Shown here: one piece after another, positions 18,431 through 27,206 of the stretch
Layout of the letters: every line of letters begins with the position of its first letter
How positions within the stretch are numbered: position 1 is the first letter of the stretch
Origin: Ferrovibrio sp.
Lineage (GTDB): Bacteria > Pseudomonadota > Alphaproteobacteria > Ferrovibrionales > Ferrovibrionaceae
NCBI RefSeq assembly: GCF_025869515.1
Contig: NZ_JAOZVR010000119.1
Coordinates: 1-64,000 of the forward strand
DNA length: 64,000 nucleotides
Direction: 5' to 3'
Made by a program: the position numbers and the translations under genes
Notes under the pieces: generated by a model
Database searches by the model: none
Told to the model about the DNA's origin: nothing
What the model saw: the letters and a program-made list of their open reading frames with translations, nothing else

Positions 18431-19018
18431 ATGAATCGTGAGGACGTGCTGCAGCATTACCGGGAATCCGGCGCCCTGCTCGAAGGCCATTTCCTGCTGA
18501 CCTCGGGACTGCACAGCCCGGTCTACATGCAGTCGGCCCGCGTGCTGATGTATCCCGAACGCGCCGCCGCCCTGTGCAAGGCATTGGCCGACAGGCTGCG
18601 CGCCGAATTCGGCGCCAGGCCGGTCGATCTGGTCTGTTCGCCCGCCATGGGCGGCGTGGTGGTCGGCTACGAACTGGCGCGCCAGCTCGGCGTGCCGGCG
18701 ATCTTCGCTGAGCGCGTCGATGGCAAATTCACGCTGCGCCGCGGCTTCGATATCCCGAAGGGCGCCCGCGTGCTGATGGCGGAAGACGTCGTCACCACCG
18801 GCAAGTCGAGCCGCGAATGCATCGATTGCATCGCCGAGCATGGCGGCGTGACCGTGGCGGCCTCCTGCATCGTCGACCGCTCAGACGGCGAGGTCGATCT
18901 CGGCGTGCCGCTGTTTGCGCTCTGCGGCTTCAAGGTGCCGGCCTATCGCGAGGATGAGCTGCCGCCCGAGCTGCAGAAGATTCCGGCGATCAAGCCGGGC
19001 TCGCGTGGCCTGAAATAG
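18431..19018 (+). CDS. pyrE: Orotate phosphoribosyltransferase
   Basis: A 195-residue pyrimidine enzyme joining orotate to PRPP to make OMP. The PRPP-binding motif is [14 protein letters not shown], preceded by the [16 protein letters not shown] loop. The length is that of the short bacterial PyrE type. It sits between rsh and pdxJ, 11 bp from the latter, probably in one transcript. Confidence 0.97.
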   Translation: MNREDVLQHYRESGALLEGHFLLTSGLHSPVYMQSARVLMYPERAAALCKALADRLRAEFGARPVDLVCSPAMGGVVVGYELARQLGVPAIFAERVDGKFTLRRGFDIPKGARVLMAEDVVTTGKSSRECIDCIAEHGGVTVAASCIVDRSDGEVDLGVPLFALCGFKVPAYREDELPPELQKIPAIKPGSRGLK

Positions 19019-19029
19019 GAGTCCCTGCC

Positions 19030-19782
19030 ATGACTGCACGCATGCTCCGTCTCGGCGTCAACATCGATCATGTCGCCACCATCCGTAACGCGCGCGGTGG
19101 CAAGCATCCCGATCCGGTACGCGCCGCTAAGATGGCGGCCGCGGCCGGCGCCGATGGCATCACCGCGCATCTGCGCGAAGATCGCCGACATATTTCCGAC
19201 AGCGATATCGACCGCCTGATGGCCGAAATCAGCCTGCCGCTCAACCTGGAAATGGCCGCCACCGAAGAGATGCTGGCGATTGCGCTGCGCCACCGGCCGC
19301 ATGCCGCCTGTATCGTGCCGGAGCGCCGCGAGGAACGCACCACCGAAGGCGGCCTGGATGCCGCCGGCCAGCACAATCATCTCAAACCGATGATCGCCAA
19401 ACTGTCGGATGCCGGCATTCGCGTCTCGTTATTTATCGAAGCTTCTGAAAGGCAGCTCGATGCCGCCCGGGCGCTCGGCGCACCGGTGATCGAACTGCAT
19501 ACCGGCCGCTATTGCGAAACCGAGGGCGACGAACAGGCCGCCGAGCTGGAGCGCATCCGCAGGGCGGCCGCCCATGCCGAAACGCTTGGCCTGGAATGCC
19601 ATGCCGGCCATGGCCTGAATTTCGATACTGTGGCGCCGGTTGCCGCGATCCCCACCGTGGTCGAACTCAATATCGGCCATTTCCTGATCGGCGAGGCGAT
19701 TTTCGGTGGTCTCGATGGCGCCATCCGCCGCATGCGCGCGCTGATGAACGATGCGCGCGGCGTCGCTGCGAAATCGGCATGA
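19030..19782 (+). CDS. pdxJ: Pyridoxine 5'-phosphate synthase
   Basis: The 250-residue TIM-barrel enzyme condenses 1-deoxyxylulose 5-phosphate with 3-amino-2-oxopropyl phosphate in the DXP-dependent vitamin B6 pathway. [30 protein letters not shown] and [12 protein letters not shown] are diagnostic. Its stop overlaps the acpS start (ATGA), showing coupled translation. Confidence 0.97.
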   Translation: MTARMLRLGVNIDHVATIRNARGGKHPDPVRAAKMAAAAGADGITAHLREDRRHISDSDIDRLMAEISLPLNLEMAATEEMLAIALRHRPHAACIVPERREERTTEGGLDAAGQHNHLKPMIAKLSDAGIRVSLFIEASERQLDAARALGAPVIELHTGRYCETEGDEQAAELERIRRAAAHAETLGLECHAGHGLNFDTVAPVAAIPTVVELNIGHFLIGEAIFGGLDGAIRRMRALMNDARGVAAKSA

Positions 19783-20189
19783 TCATCGGCCTGGGCTCGG
19801 ACCTGATCGATATCCGGCGGATCGAGAAGACCATCGCCCGCTTCGGTGATCGCTTCCTCGACCGCATCTTCACGCCGGTGGAGAAGGCGCGCTCCGACCG
19901 CCGGCCGCTCACCCGCATTGAATCCTATGCCAAGCGCTATGCGGCCAAGGAGGCCTGTTCCAAGGCGCTTGGCACCGGCTTCCGTAAGGGCGTGTTCTGG
20001 CGCGATATGGGCGTGGTGAATCTCGCCGGCGGCAAACCGTCGATAGCGCTCACCGGCGGGGCGCTGGCGCGGCTGGAGAGCCTGTTACCTGCGGGTTACG
20101 AGGCTCAGATCGAGGTCTCCCTCACCGACGAACCGCCGCTTGCCCAGGCCATTGTCATCATCTCGGCCCGTCCCAAATCCCCTGTGTAA
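19779..20189 (+). CDS. acpS: Holo-[acyl-carrier-protein] synthase
   Basis: A 136-residue phosphopantetheinyl transferase that loads the CoA arm onto acyl carrier protein. The magnesium-site aspartate is in [13 protein letters not shown], and the second signature is [14 protein letters not shown]. The ATG overlaps the pdxJ stop. This is the standard pdxJ-acpS-lepB-rnc-era order. Confidence 0.96.
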   Translation: MIIGLGSDLIDIRRIEKTIARFGDRFLDRIFTPVEKARSDRRPLTRIESYAKRYAAKEACSKALGTGFRKGVFWRDMGVVNLAGGKPSIALTGGALARLESLLPAGYEAQIEVSLTDEPPLAQAIVIISARPKSPV

Positions 20190-20258
20190 TCAGGCCTCTA
20201 GCCAGCGCTTGACTTTGCCCGGCGGTTATCGGCTTGATGCCGGTCCGGCGGACCGGAA

Positions 20259-21059
20259 ATGGCGCGTAAGGGATTGATTTATATGGATCGGGAGCAGGCG
20301 GTGGCGAAGTCTAAGACGCGTGGCGCAGACATCTGGGACAGCCTGCGCACGCTGGTCTACGCCGTGCTGATCGCCGTCGGTATCCGCACCGTCGCCTATG
20401 AGCCCTTCCATATTCCATCTGAATCGATGCTGCCGACCCTGCTGGTCGGCGATTATGTCTTCGTATCGAAATTCGCCTACGGCTACAGCAAGTATTCGGT
20501 CATCTTCAGCCCGCCGATCTTTGAGGGCCGCATCCTTGGTTCGGCGCCCAGGCGCGGCGATGTCGCGGTGTTCCGCTGGCCGCGCGATCCATCCATCGAC
20601 TACATCAAGCGCGTGATCGGCCTGCCGGGCGACCGCATCCAGATGCGCGACGGTGCGCTGTATATCAATGGCGAGCCGGTGAAGCGCCGCCGCATCGAGG
20701 ATTTCGAACGCCGCGACCGCTTCGGCAATGTGCAGGAGCGCGTCGAACAGTGGGAAGAAACCCTGCCCAACGGCGCGAAATACGTCACTCTCAATCTTTA
20801 TAATTATAATGCCGGCGACAACACCGGCGTCTATACCGTGCCGGCCGGGCATTATTTCATGATGGGCGACAATCGCGACAACTCGCAGGACAGCCGCGTG
20901 CCGGTTGAAGTCGGCGGCGTCGGATATGTGCCGGCCGACCATCTGATCGGCCGCGCCGAAGTGCGCTGGATCTCGATCGACCAGAGTGCGTCCCTGCTCA
21001 AGCCCTGGACCTGGTTCAGTGCCCTGCGCTGGAATCGCATGTTCACCGGTATCGACTGA
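20259..21059 (+). CDS. lepB: Signal peptidase I
   Basis: The 266-residue inner-membrane protease cuts Sec and Tat signal peptides. One N-terminal membrane helix (about residues 29-45) is followed by the catalytic serine in PSESMLPTLLVGD and the lysine in YIKRVIGLPGD; the GDNRDNSQDSR box is intact. A second in-frame ATG at 20283 is an alternative start. A perfect 7-bp hairpin CCGGTCC/GGACCGG (20240-20256) ends two bases before the first ATG and could limit initiation there. Confidence 0.96.
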   Translation: MARKGLIYMDREQAVAKSKTRGADIWDSLRTLVYAVLIAVGIRTVAYEPFHIPSESMLPTLLVGDYVFVSKFAYGYSKYSVIFSPPIFEGRILGSAPRRGDVAVFRWPRDPSIDYIKRVIGLPGDRIQMRDGALYINGEPVKRRRIEDFERRDRFGNVQERVEQWEETLPNGAKYVTLNLYNYNAGDNTGVYTVPAGHYFMMGDNRDNSQDSRVPVEVGGVGYVPADHLIGRAEVRWISIDQSASLLKPWTWFSALRWNRMFTGID

Positions 21060-21066
21060 GGCCGGC

Positions 21067-21819
21067 GTGACTGCGGAATCCCGCAAACCGGCACTCGAGC
21101 AACTGCAGCAGGCGCTGGGCCACAAATTCGCTGACACCAAGGTGCTGGAAGAAGCCCTGGTGCATCCGTCGGCCAACCCGCGCCGCAGCCGCGCCAAATC
21201 GGCGCGCGCGAAAACCCCCGCGGAAACGCCACAGGCCGTGCGCGATTACAACCGTCTGGAATTCATCGGCGACCGCGTGCTGGGTCTCGTTGTCGCCACC
21301 CTGCTGGCCGAACGGTTCCCGCAGGCTGAAGCCGGCGAACTGGCGCTGCGCTACAACGCCCTGGTCAAGCAGGAAAGCCTGGCGCGTTTCGCCCAGTCGC
21401 TGGGGCTCGGCGATTTCATTCAGCTCTCGCGGTCCGAACGCGATTCCGGTGGTGCCGGCAAGCCGGCCATCCTGGCTGATGCCTGTGAGGCCGTGGTTGC
21501 GGCGCTCTATCTGGATGGCGGGTTGAAGGTGGCCGAGCGTTTCGTGCGTCGCTACATGGAGCCGATGCTGGGCGAGGTGACCAACGGCGCCGCCAAGGAT
21601 CCGAAGACGGCCCTGCAGGAATGGGCTGCCGCGCGCGGCATGGCCGCGCCGCGCTATGAAATCGTCAGCACCGAAGGCCCGCCGCATGAACCGCGCTTTA
21701 CTGTCGCGGTGAAGCTGGGGAACGGCGATCCGGCCAAGGGGCAGGGCGGCTCGAAACGGGCCGCTGAACAGGAAGCAGCCGGTCGTTTGCTCGACCGGCT
21801 CGTCACCGAGAAAGCATGA
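21067..21819 (+). CDS. rnc: Ribonuclease III
   Basis: The 250-residue double-strand RNA endonuclease matures rRNA and some mRNAs. The nuclease signature is YNRLEFIGDRVLGLV with the acidic metal site, followed by ILADACEAVVAALYLDGG. The C-terminal dsRNA-binding domain ends with GSKRAAEQEAAGRLL. I chose the GTG at 21067, eight bases after the lepB stop, because upstream in-frame starts lie inside lepB. Its stop overlaps the era ATG. Confidence 0.96.
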   Translation: MTAESRKPALEQLQQALGHKFADTKVLEEALVHPSANPRRSRAKSARAKTPAETPQAVRDYNRLEFIGDRVLGLVVATLLAERFPQAEAGELALRYNALVKQESLARFAQSLGLGDFIQLSRSERDSGGAGKPAILADACEAVVAALYLDGGLKVAERFVRRYMEPMLGEVTNGAAKDPKTALQEWAAARGMAAPRYEIVSTEGPPHEPRFTVAVKLGNGDPAKGQGGSKRAAEQEAAGRLLDRLVTEKA

Positions 21820-22742
21820 CAGAAGAAACCAGAGTTACACCGGCGTCACCGCATTGCGGTTACGTCGCCATCGTTGGCGCCCCCAATGCCGGGAAATCGA
21901 CGCTGCTCAACAGGATCGTCGGCGCCAAGGTGTCGATCGTTTCCAAAAAAGTGCAGACCACGCGCGCGCGCATCACCGCCATCGGCATGGAAGGCGATAC
22001 GCAGATCATCTTTCTGGATACGCCGGGCATCTTCGAGCCCAGGCGCCGGCTCGACCGTGCCATGGTCAATGCCGCTTGGAGCGGTGTGGAAGAAGCCGAT
22101 GTGGTGCTGCTGCTGATCGATGCCGAGCGCGGCTACGATGATGAAAGTCGCGCCATTGTCGAATCGCTGAAGGATCGCAAGCGCAGGAATGTGCTGCTGG
22201 CCCTGAACAAAGTCGATGCCGTGCAGCGCGAAAAGCTGCTTGGCCTGGCCAAGCAGCTGAGCGAGGCCTACGATTTCGACCGCATCTTCATGATTTCGGC
22301 GGAGAAGGGCACTGGCGTCGATGACGTGCGCGCCGATCTGGCCACCCGCATGCCGGCCGGGCCGTGGCTGTATCCGGAAGACCAGCTGGCCGATGTGCCG
22401 ATGCGTTTCCTGGCGGCCGAGATCACCCGCGAGCAGGTCTATCGCAGCCTGCATGACGAGCTGCCTTACGCGATCACGGTGGAGACCGAGGACTGGAAGG
22501 ACCAGAAGGACGGCTCCGCCCGCATCGATCAGGTGATCTATGTCGAGCGCGACGGCCAGAAGAAGATCGTGCTCGGCGAAAAAGGCCAGATGATCAAGCG
22601 CATCGGCGCCTTCGCCCGCAAGATCATGGAAGAACAGTTCGATCGCCGCGTGCACCTGTTCCTGTTCGTCAAAGTGCGCGAGCACTGGGGCGACGATCCC
22701 GAGCGCTACGAGGCCATGGGGCTCGATTTCCCGAAGCTGTGA
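21816..22742 (+). CDS. era: GTPase Era
   Basis: The 308-residue ribosome-assembly GTPase binds the 3' end of 16S rRNA. The G1 motif is GAPNAGKSTLLN, G3 DTPGIF, G4 NKVD, and the KH domain carries GEKGQMIKRIGAFARK. It is last in the lepB-rnc-era run, its start overlapping rnc by four bases. The convergent AEC transporter gene begins (at its stop) four bases later, leaving no room for a long terminator. Confidence 0.97.
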   Translation: MTEETRVTPASPHCGYVAIVGAPNAGKSTLLNRIVGAKVSIVSKKVQTTRARITAIGMEGDTQIIFLDTPGIFEPRRRLDRAMVNAAWSGVEEADVVLLLIDAERGYDDESRAIVESLKDRKRRNVLLALNKVDAVQREKLLGLAKQLSEAYDFDRIFMISAEKGTGVDDVRADLATRMPAGPWLYPEDQLADVPMRFLAAEITREQVYRSLHDELPYAITVETEDWKDQKDGSARIDQVIYVERDGQKKIVLGEKGQMIKRIGAFARKIMEEQFDRRVHLFLFVKVREHWGDDPERYEAMGLDFPKL

Positions 22743-22746
22743 CGGC

Positions 22747-23667
22747 CTAGACGCCGAGCAGCAGCATGAACAGCGGCACGGTGACGAAGGCGAGGATCGT
22801 GCTGACCGTGACGATGGCGGCTGCCAGCGGCGCGTCGCCGCCCATCTGGCGCGCCAGGATATAGCTGGCGCTTGCCGTCGGCATGGTGCCCCACAGTACC
22901 ATTACCTTGGTTTCCAGCGGTCCGAGGCCCCAGAGCCGGGCCGCGCCGAACAGCATCAGCGGATAGACCAGCAGCTTGAGCGCGCAGGACAGCAGCACGG
23001 CACGGCCGCCGCTGCGCGCCGCCTCCCACTGCAGCCCGGCGCCGACCGTGAGCAGGCCCATCGGCGCCGCCATGCTGCCCAGCATCTTGAACACCGGCTC
23101 GATGCCGCGCGGCAGCGTGATATCGGCGAGGTTCATGACGATGCCGATCAGGCAGGCAATGATCAGCGGATTTTTAGCCAGGAACAGGGCCTGACCCCTG
23201 AAGCTGGTGCTCTGGCCATGGGCGCCGTAGCGCGCCAGCGTCAGCACGCACAGCACGTTCAGCACCGGGATGGCGAGTGCGATGGCCACGGCAAACAGCG
23301 TGATGCCGGCGCCACCTTCCAGGGCTGCCACGGCGCCAAGGCCGACAAAGGTGTTGAAGCGGATCGCGCCCTGGAACACCGAGGTGAAGCCCGGCCCATC
23401 CACCCGCGCCAGCGGCCGCAGCAGGTAAACCAGCGCGGCCTGCAGCAGGATCACGGCCAGCAGCGCGCCCAGCATACCGGTGGGATCGAGGTTGCCCAGC
23501 CGTGCGCTGCTCAGGTTGTCGACCAGCAGGGCCGGGAAGAAGATGAAATAGGTCATCTTGTCGGCCAGCGGCCAGAAGGCGTCGCCGGGAAAATTATAAC
23601 GCTTGAGCGCACCGCCGAGCGCGATCAGCAGGAAGATCGGAATGATGGCAAAGATGACGGTGAGCAT
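22747..23667 (-). CDS. AEC family transporter (auxin efflux carrier-like)
   Basis: A 306-residue membrane protein with about ten hydrophobic helices in two similar halves, typical of the AEC family of small-carboxylate or metabolite exporters. The N terminus MLTVIFAIIPIFLLIALGG and the internal SASYILARQMGGD are family features. The substrate is not predictable. It is convergent with era. Confidence 0.87.
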   Translation of the reverse strand: MLTVIFAIIPIFLLIALGGALKRYNFPGDAFWPLADKMTYFIFFPALLVDNLSSARLGNLDPTGMLGALLAVILLQAALVYLLRPLARVDGPGFTSVFQGAIRFNTFVGLGAVAALEGGAGITLFAVAIALAIPVLNVLCVLTLARYGAHGQSTSFRGQALFLAKNPLIIACLIGIVMNLADITLPRGIEPVFKMLGSMAAPMGLLTVGAGLQWEAARSGGRAVLLSCALKLLVYPLMLFGAARLWGLGPLETKVMVLWGTMPTASASYILARQMGGDAPLAAAIVTVSTILAFVTVPLFMLLLGV

Positions 23668-23724
23668 GCGGCGGGACTCGGACGGGACACTGTCCGGGAG
23701 TCTAACCCAACGGTTCAGCCGAAA

Positions 23725-24096
23725 CTAATGCTGTGCCAGCAGGATCAGCAGGTCCATGGCGCGGGTGGCGAAGCCGAAACCAAGATACAGCGCCAGCGCC
23801 CGCAATCCGGCATCGCGCCAGGCCTGGTACTTGTCGGGCATGGAATGGCGGCGCGCGGACGTCAGCGGCACAGCCGACACCGTGACCGTCACAGGCATCG
23901 GAACGGAGGCCTGCACTTCCTCGGGGATCAGGAATTCGGCAACGCGGGTGCGGTCGGGACCATAGATGCGGCGCCAGCGGAACGCCTCGGCCTCGGCCCG
24001 CTCGACATCGCCATGGGAGGCGCGCGGAATCCAGCTGTCGGCCAATCGCGTCAGCACGACATAGCGCGGAATAATGATCTCCGTCTGCACGCCCAT
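23725..24096 (-). CDS. Hypothetical protein with C-terminal hydrophobic helix
   Basis: A 123-residue frame starting with MGVQTEIIIPRYVVLTRLAD; the ATG at 24096 is preferred to a TTG eight codons upstream. The amino-acid usage looks like real protein rather than an antisense shadow, with a basic/acidic middle and a hydrophobic helix at the C terminus (LRALALYLGFGFATRA). I recognise no family. It lies alone between the AEC transporter and the AsmA-like gene. Confidence 0.45.
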   Translation of the reverse strand: MGVQTEIIIPRYVVLTRLADSWIPRASHGDVERAEAEAFRWRRIYGPDRTRVAEFLIPEEVQASVPMPVTVTVSAVPLTSARRHSMPDKYQAWRDAGLRALALYLGFGFATRAMDLLILLAQH

Positions 24097-24221
24097 GTAA
24101 CGGAGTGTGTCAGTACACAATTAACGAATCTTAAACCCCGGTTAATTTTTCCGTGATGCCGGGATTTCCGATGGAACCAGAAGGACATAACAACGGTTTC
24201 CTTTTCCTACTGGAGATTGTC

Positions 24222-26276
24222 ATGCCTAAGCCGGAGGAATTGGGAAAAACAGCAGAATCGCAGGAAAAAAACCGCCAAAGACCGGTTTGGCACTGGATAC
24301 TGGGCGGCTTTGGCCTGGTCATTGCGATTCTGGGTGTTGCGGCGGCGCTGTTCGACTGGAACTGGCTGCGCAATCCGGCCCAGAGTTTCATCACCGCCGC
24401 CACCGGCCGGCAGACCGTGATCAATGGCCGCATGGATGGCGAATGGTCGCTGACGCCCCGTTTCGTTATCGAAGACCTTCATATGGCCAATGCCGACTGG
24501 GCCCGCGAGAAGGAGTTGCTCAGCTTCGAGCGTGTCGAGATCGTGGTCGATCTGCGCCAGCTGCTGCGCGGTCGCACCGTGTTGCCGGAAATCCGCCTGG
24601 TGAAACCGCAGATCGCCCTTGAGCGCCGTGCCGATGGCGAGGGCAACTGGACCTTTGCCGTGACGGCTGCGAAGGATGTGGCCGCGCCGGAAGATCGTAC
24701 GGAGATGCCGCTGATCGGCCGGCTGCGCATCGAGAACGGTCGCTTCCGTTATCACGATGAAAAGGCCGGTGTGGATATCGATGCCGAAGTGGCGACGGTG
24801 TTCGGTGCAAATAACGAGGGCCGGGACCGTGTGCGCCTCGGCGGCCGCGGCACCATGCATGGCGAGCCGTTCCGGCTGCGGCTGACGGGCGGCTCACTGT
24901 TGTCGTTACGGGAAAACGATGAGCCATATCCCCTGACCGTTGAACTCACCGTAGACCAGACGGTGGGACGCATCACCGGCACCCTGGCCGATCCGATCAG
25001 GTTCGAGGGGCTGGATCTGGAGGTTGCATTGAGCGGCCCGGATCTCGGCAAGCTGCAGACCATCACCGGCGTGCCGCTGCCGATGACGCCGCCCTATGAT
25101 CTCAAAGGCCGGCTGCAGCGCGATGGTGCCGTGTGGCGCATCGAGACTATGGCCGGACGGGTCGGCAACAGCGACCTTGGCGGCGCCATCATGATCGATG
25201 GCGGCCGTGAGCGGCTGTATATCGAGGCTGACCTGCGCTCGAAGGTGCTGGACTATCGCGATATCGGGCCGCTGATCGGTCTCAAGCCGGAAGAGGCTCT
25301 GCCGCCCAATATGGCGGCTGCAACGGCCAGCGAGAAGCAGGCTGCAGAATCCAGGGCCAGGGAGCCGGCCGAGCCTGTTGCCAGGGGGCCGCCGCCGCGC
25401 GTGTTGCCGGACGCACCGCTGGCGATCGAACAACTGCGCCAGGTCGATGCCAGGGTGAAATTCCACGGCGACAAGGTCGAGGCGCCGAACACGCCGCTCA
25501 GCGGGGTCGATCTCGACCTGCTGCTGGAAAACAGCGTGCTGCATCTGCGGCCGCTGAAGCTCGGCGTTGCCGGCGGCCTGGTCGATGCCGATATTCGCAT
25601 CGATGCCAGAACCGATGCGGTGCTGACCCAGTATGACGTGAAGCTGAACCGCTTCCGGCTCGAGCGTTTCCTTGAAGCGGCCGGGTTGAAGGATACCGGC
25701 AGCGGCCAGATCGATGGCCGCATCCGGCTGGTCGGCTACGGCGATACGGTGCAGAAGTCGCTCGGCAGCGCCAATGGTGACATCCGGCTGCATATGAATG
25801 GCGGCACGTTGTCCAATCTGGCTCTGGAACTGGTCGGCCTCGATGTCGCCGAAGCGGCGCGGTTCTGGGCTGGCGGCGACCGTACTGTTCCGCTACGCTG
25901 TTTTGTCACCGATTTCAATGTCGAGCGGGGCGTGATGACACCGCGCGTCTTTGTGCTGGATACCACCGATACGACCGTGACAGCGGAAGGCAGCATCAGC
26001 CTGACCGACGAACTGCTTGGCCTTACGGTCAAAGCGCATCCCAAGGATGCCAGCATCCTGTCGGCGCGGACCCCCATCACTATCAGCGGCGCTTTCAGCC
26101 GCCCCAGCGTCGGCATCGATGCCGGACAGCTGGCGGCGCGTACCGCAGGCGCGATTGCGCTTGGTGTGCTGCTGACCCCGCTGGCGTCCATTCTGGCTTT
26201 CATCGAACCGGGCCTGGAAGGCGACAGCGATTGCGTCGCACTGCTGCAGCAGGGACAGGCAGGCAAGGGCGGATGA
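24222..26276 (+). CDS. AsmA family protein
   Basis: A 684-residue inner-membrane-anchored periplasmic protein. After a charged N terminus, a single membrane helix (about 22-44, WILGGFGLVIAILGVAAALF) is followed by a long beta-rich AsmA-type chain; members are thought to bridge the envelope and affect lipid or outer-membrane traffic. Pro/Ala/Arg-rich residues near 385-405 form a linker. The ATG at 24222 has GGAG at the right distance; an earlier frame start lacks one. Its stop overlaps the next gene. Confidence 0.88.
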   Translation: MPKPEELGKTAESQEKNRQRPVWHWILGGFGLVIAILGVAAALFDWNWLRNPAQSFITAATGRQTVINGRMDGEWSLTPRFVIEDLHMANADWAREKELLSFERVEIVVDLRQLLRGRTVLPEIRLVKPQIALERRADGEGNWTFAVTAAKDVAAPEDRTEMPLIGRLRIENGRFRYHDEKAGVDIDAEVATVFGANNEGRDRVRLGGRGTMHGEPFRLRLTGGSLLSLRENDEPYPLTVELTVDQTVGRITGTLADPIRFEGLDLEVALSGPDLGKLQTITGVPLPMTPPYDLKGRLQRDGAVWRIETMAGRVGNSDLGGAIMIDGGRERLYIEADLRSKVLDYRDIGPLIGLKPEEALPPNMAAATASEKQAAESRAREPAEPVARGPPPRVLPDAPLAIEQLRQVDARVKFHGDKVEAPNTPLSGVDLDLLLENSVLHLRPLKLGVAGGLVDADIRIDARTDAVLTQYDVKLNRFRLERFLEAAGLKDTGSGQIDGRIRLVGYGDTVQKSLGSANGDIRLHMNGGTLSNLALELVGLDVAEAARFWAGGDRTVPLRCFVTDFNVERGVMTPRVFVLDTTDTTVTAEGSISLTDELLGLTVKAHPKDASILSARTPITISGAFSRPSVGIDAGQLAARTAGAIALGVLLTPLASILAFIEPGLEGDSDCVALLQQGQAGKGG

Positions 26277-27148
26277 AGTCCCGCATGCTGAATACCGGCC
26301 GGCTGCTGTTCAGCGCCGGCCGCGCCATGGTCAACAGCCTGTCCTTCGAGCTCGCGGGCCATATCGCCTATACCGGCCTGCTGGCAATTTTCCCTTTCCT
26401 GATTTTCCTGGCGGCGCTGGCCGGTTTCCTTGGCACCTCCGCCGGCGGGCTGGCGTCGGTGCAGAGCATGCTCGACCTGCTGCCGCAGGATGTGGCCAGG
26501 ACCCTGGCCCCCGTAATCCATGAAGTGCTCGATACGCGCGATGGCGGCCTGCTGACGCTCGGCCTGCTCGGCGCGCTCTGGGTCGCCTCCAACGGTATCG
26601 ACGCGCTGCGCATCGCGCTCAATACGGCCTACGACATCGAAGAGGAACGGCCCTGGTGGCTGATCAAGCTGGGCAGCATCGGTGCCATCATCGTCGGCGG
26701 CATTGTCTTCCTGATGCTGTCGGTTCTGGTGGTGCTGGGGCCGGTGATCTGGAAGGGGCTGCTCTGGCTCTTCCCGCTCGGCGAGGCCGACCGCTGGGCC
26801 TTTGGCACCTTCCGCTACCTGCTGGCCGCCCTGGTGATGCTGGCCGGCCTGCTGGCGCTGCATCGCTGGCTACCCGGCAAGCAGCTTCCGGTGCTGGCGC
26901 TGCTGCCGGGGGTGATGGCGACCACCGCCCTGTGGCTGGCTGCCGCCAGCCTGTTTTCGCTCTATGTCGCCGAACTGGGCAGCTACAGCGCCACCTATGG
27001 CAGTCTCGGCGGCGTGATCATCACCCTGGTCTTCTTCTATGTCTCGGCCGTGCTGTTCATCTTCGGGGCCGAGCTGAATGCCGCCCTGTTGCGGCGCAAG
27101 AGCAAAAAACCGCCGTCGCCACCGGCCGAGGCTCTGGCCGACCGCTGA
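26273..27148 (+). CDS. YihY/virulence factor BrkB family membrane protein
   Basis: A 291-residue inner-membrane protein with about six helices. The HIAYTGLLAIFPFLIFLAAL segment near residue 28-48, and SYSATYGSLGGVIITLVFFY close to the C terminus, are typical of the YihY family, once mislabelled RNase BN and of unclear function. The ATG overlaps the AsmA stop (ATGA), so both are likely made together in an envelope role. Confidence 0.93.
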   Translation: MKSRMLNTGRLLFSAGRAMVNSLSFELAGHIAYTGLLAIFPFLIFLAALAGFLGTSAGGLASVQSMLDLLPQDVARTLAPVIHEVLDTRDGGLLTLGLLGALWVASNGIDALRIALNTAYDIEEERPWWLIKLGSIGAIIVGGIVFLMLSVLVVLGPVIWKGLLWLFPLGEADRWAFGTFRYLLAALVMLAGLLALHRWLPGKQLPVLALLPGVMATTALWLAAASLFSLYVAELGSYSATYGSLGGVIITLVFFYVSAVLFIFGAELNAALLRRKSKKPPSPPAEALADR

Positions 27149-27206
27149 TCCGCTGGATATGCTCCGGACCCTGTGTTTTTTGCCTCGAGGGAACGGACCA
27201 GCAATC

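Noticed and set aside
20986-21066. ATG upstream of rnc
   Set aside because: It lies inside lepB and adds residues with no RNase III homology; the GTG at 21067 fits the operon spacing.
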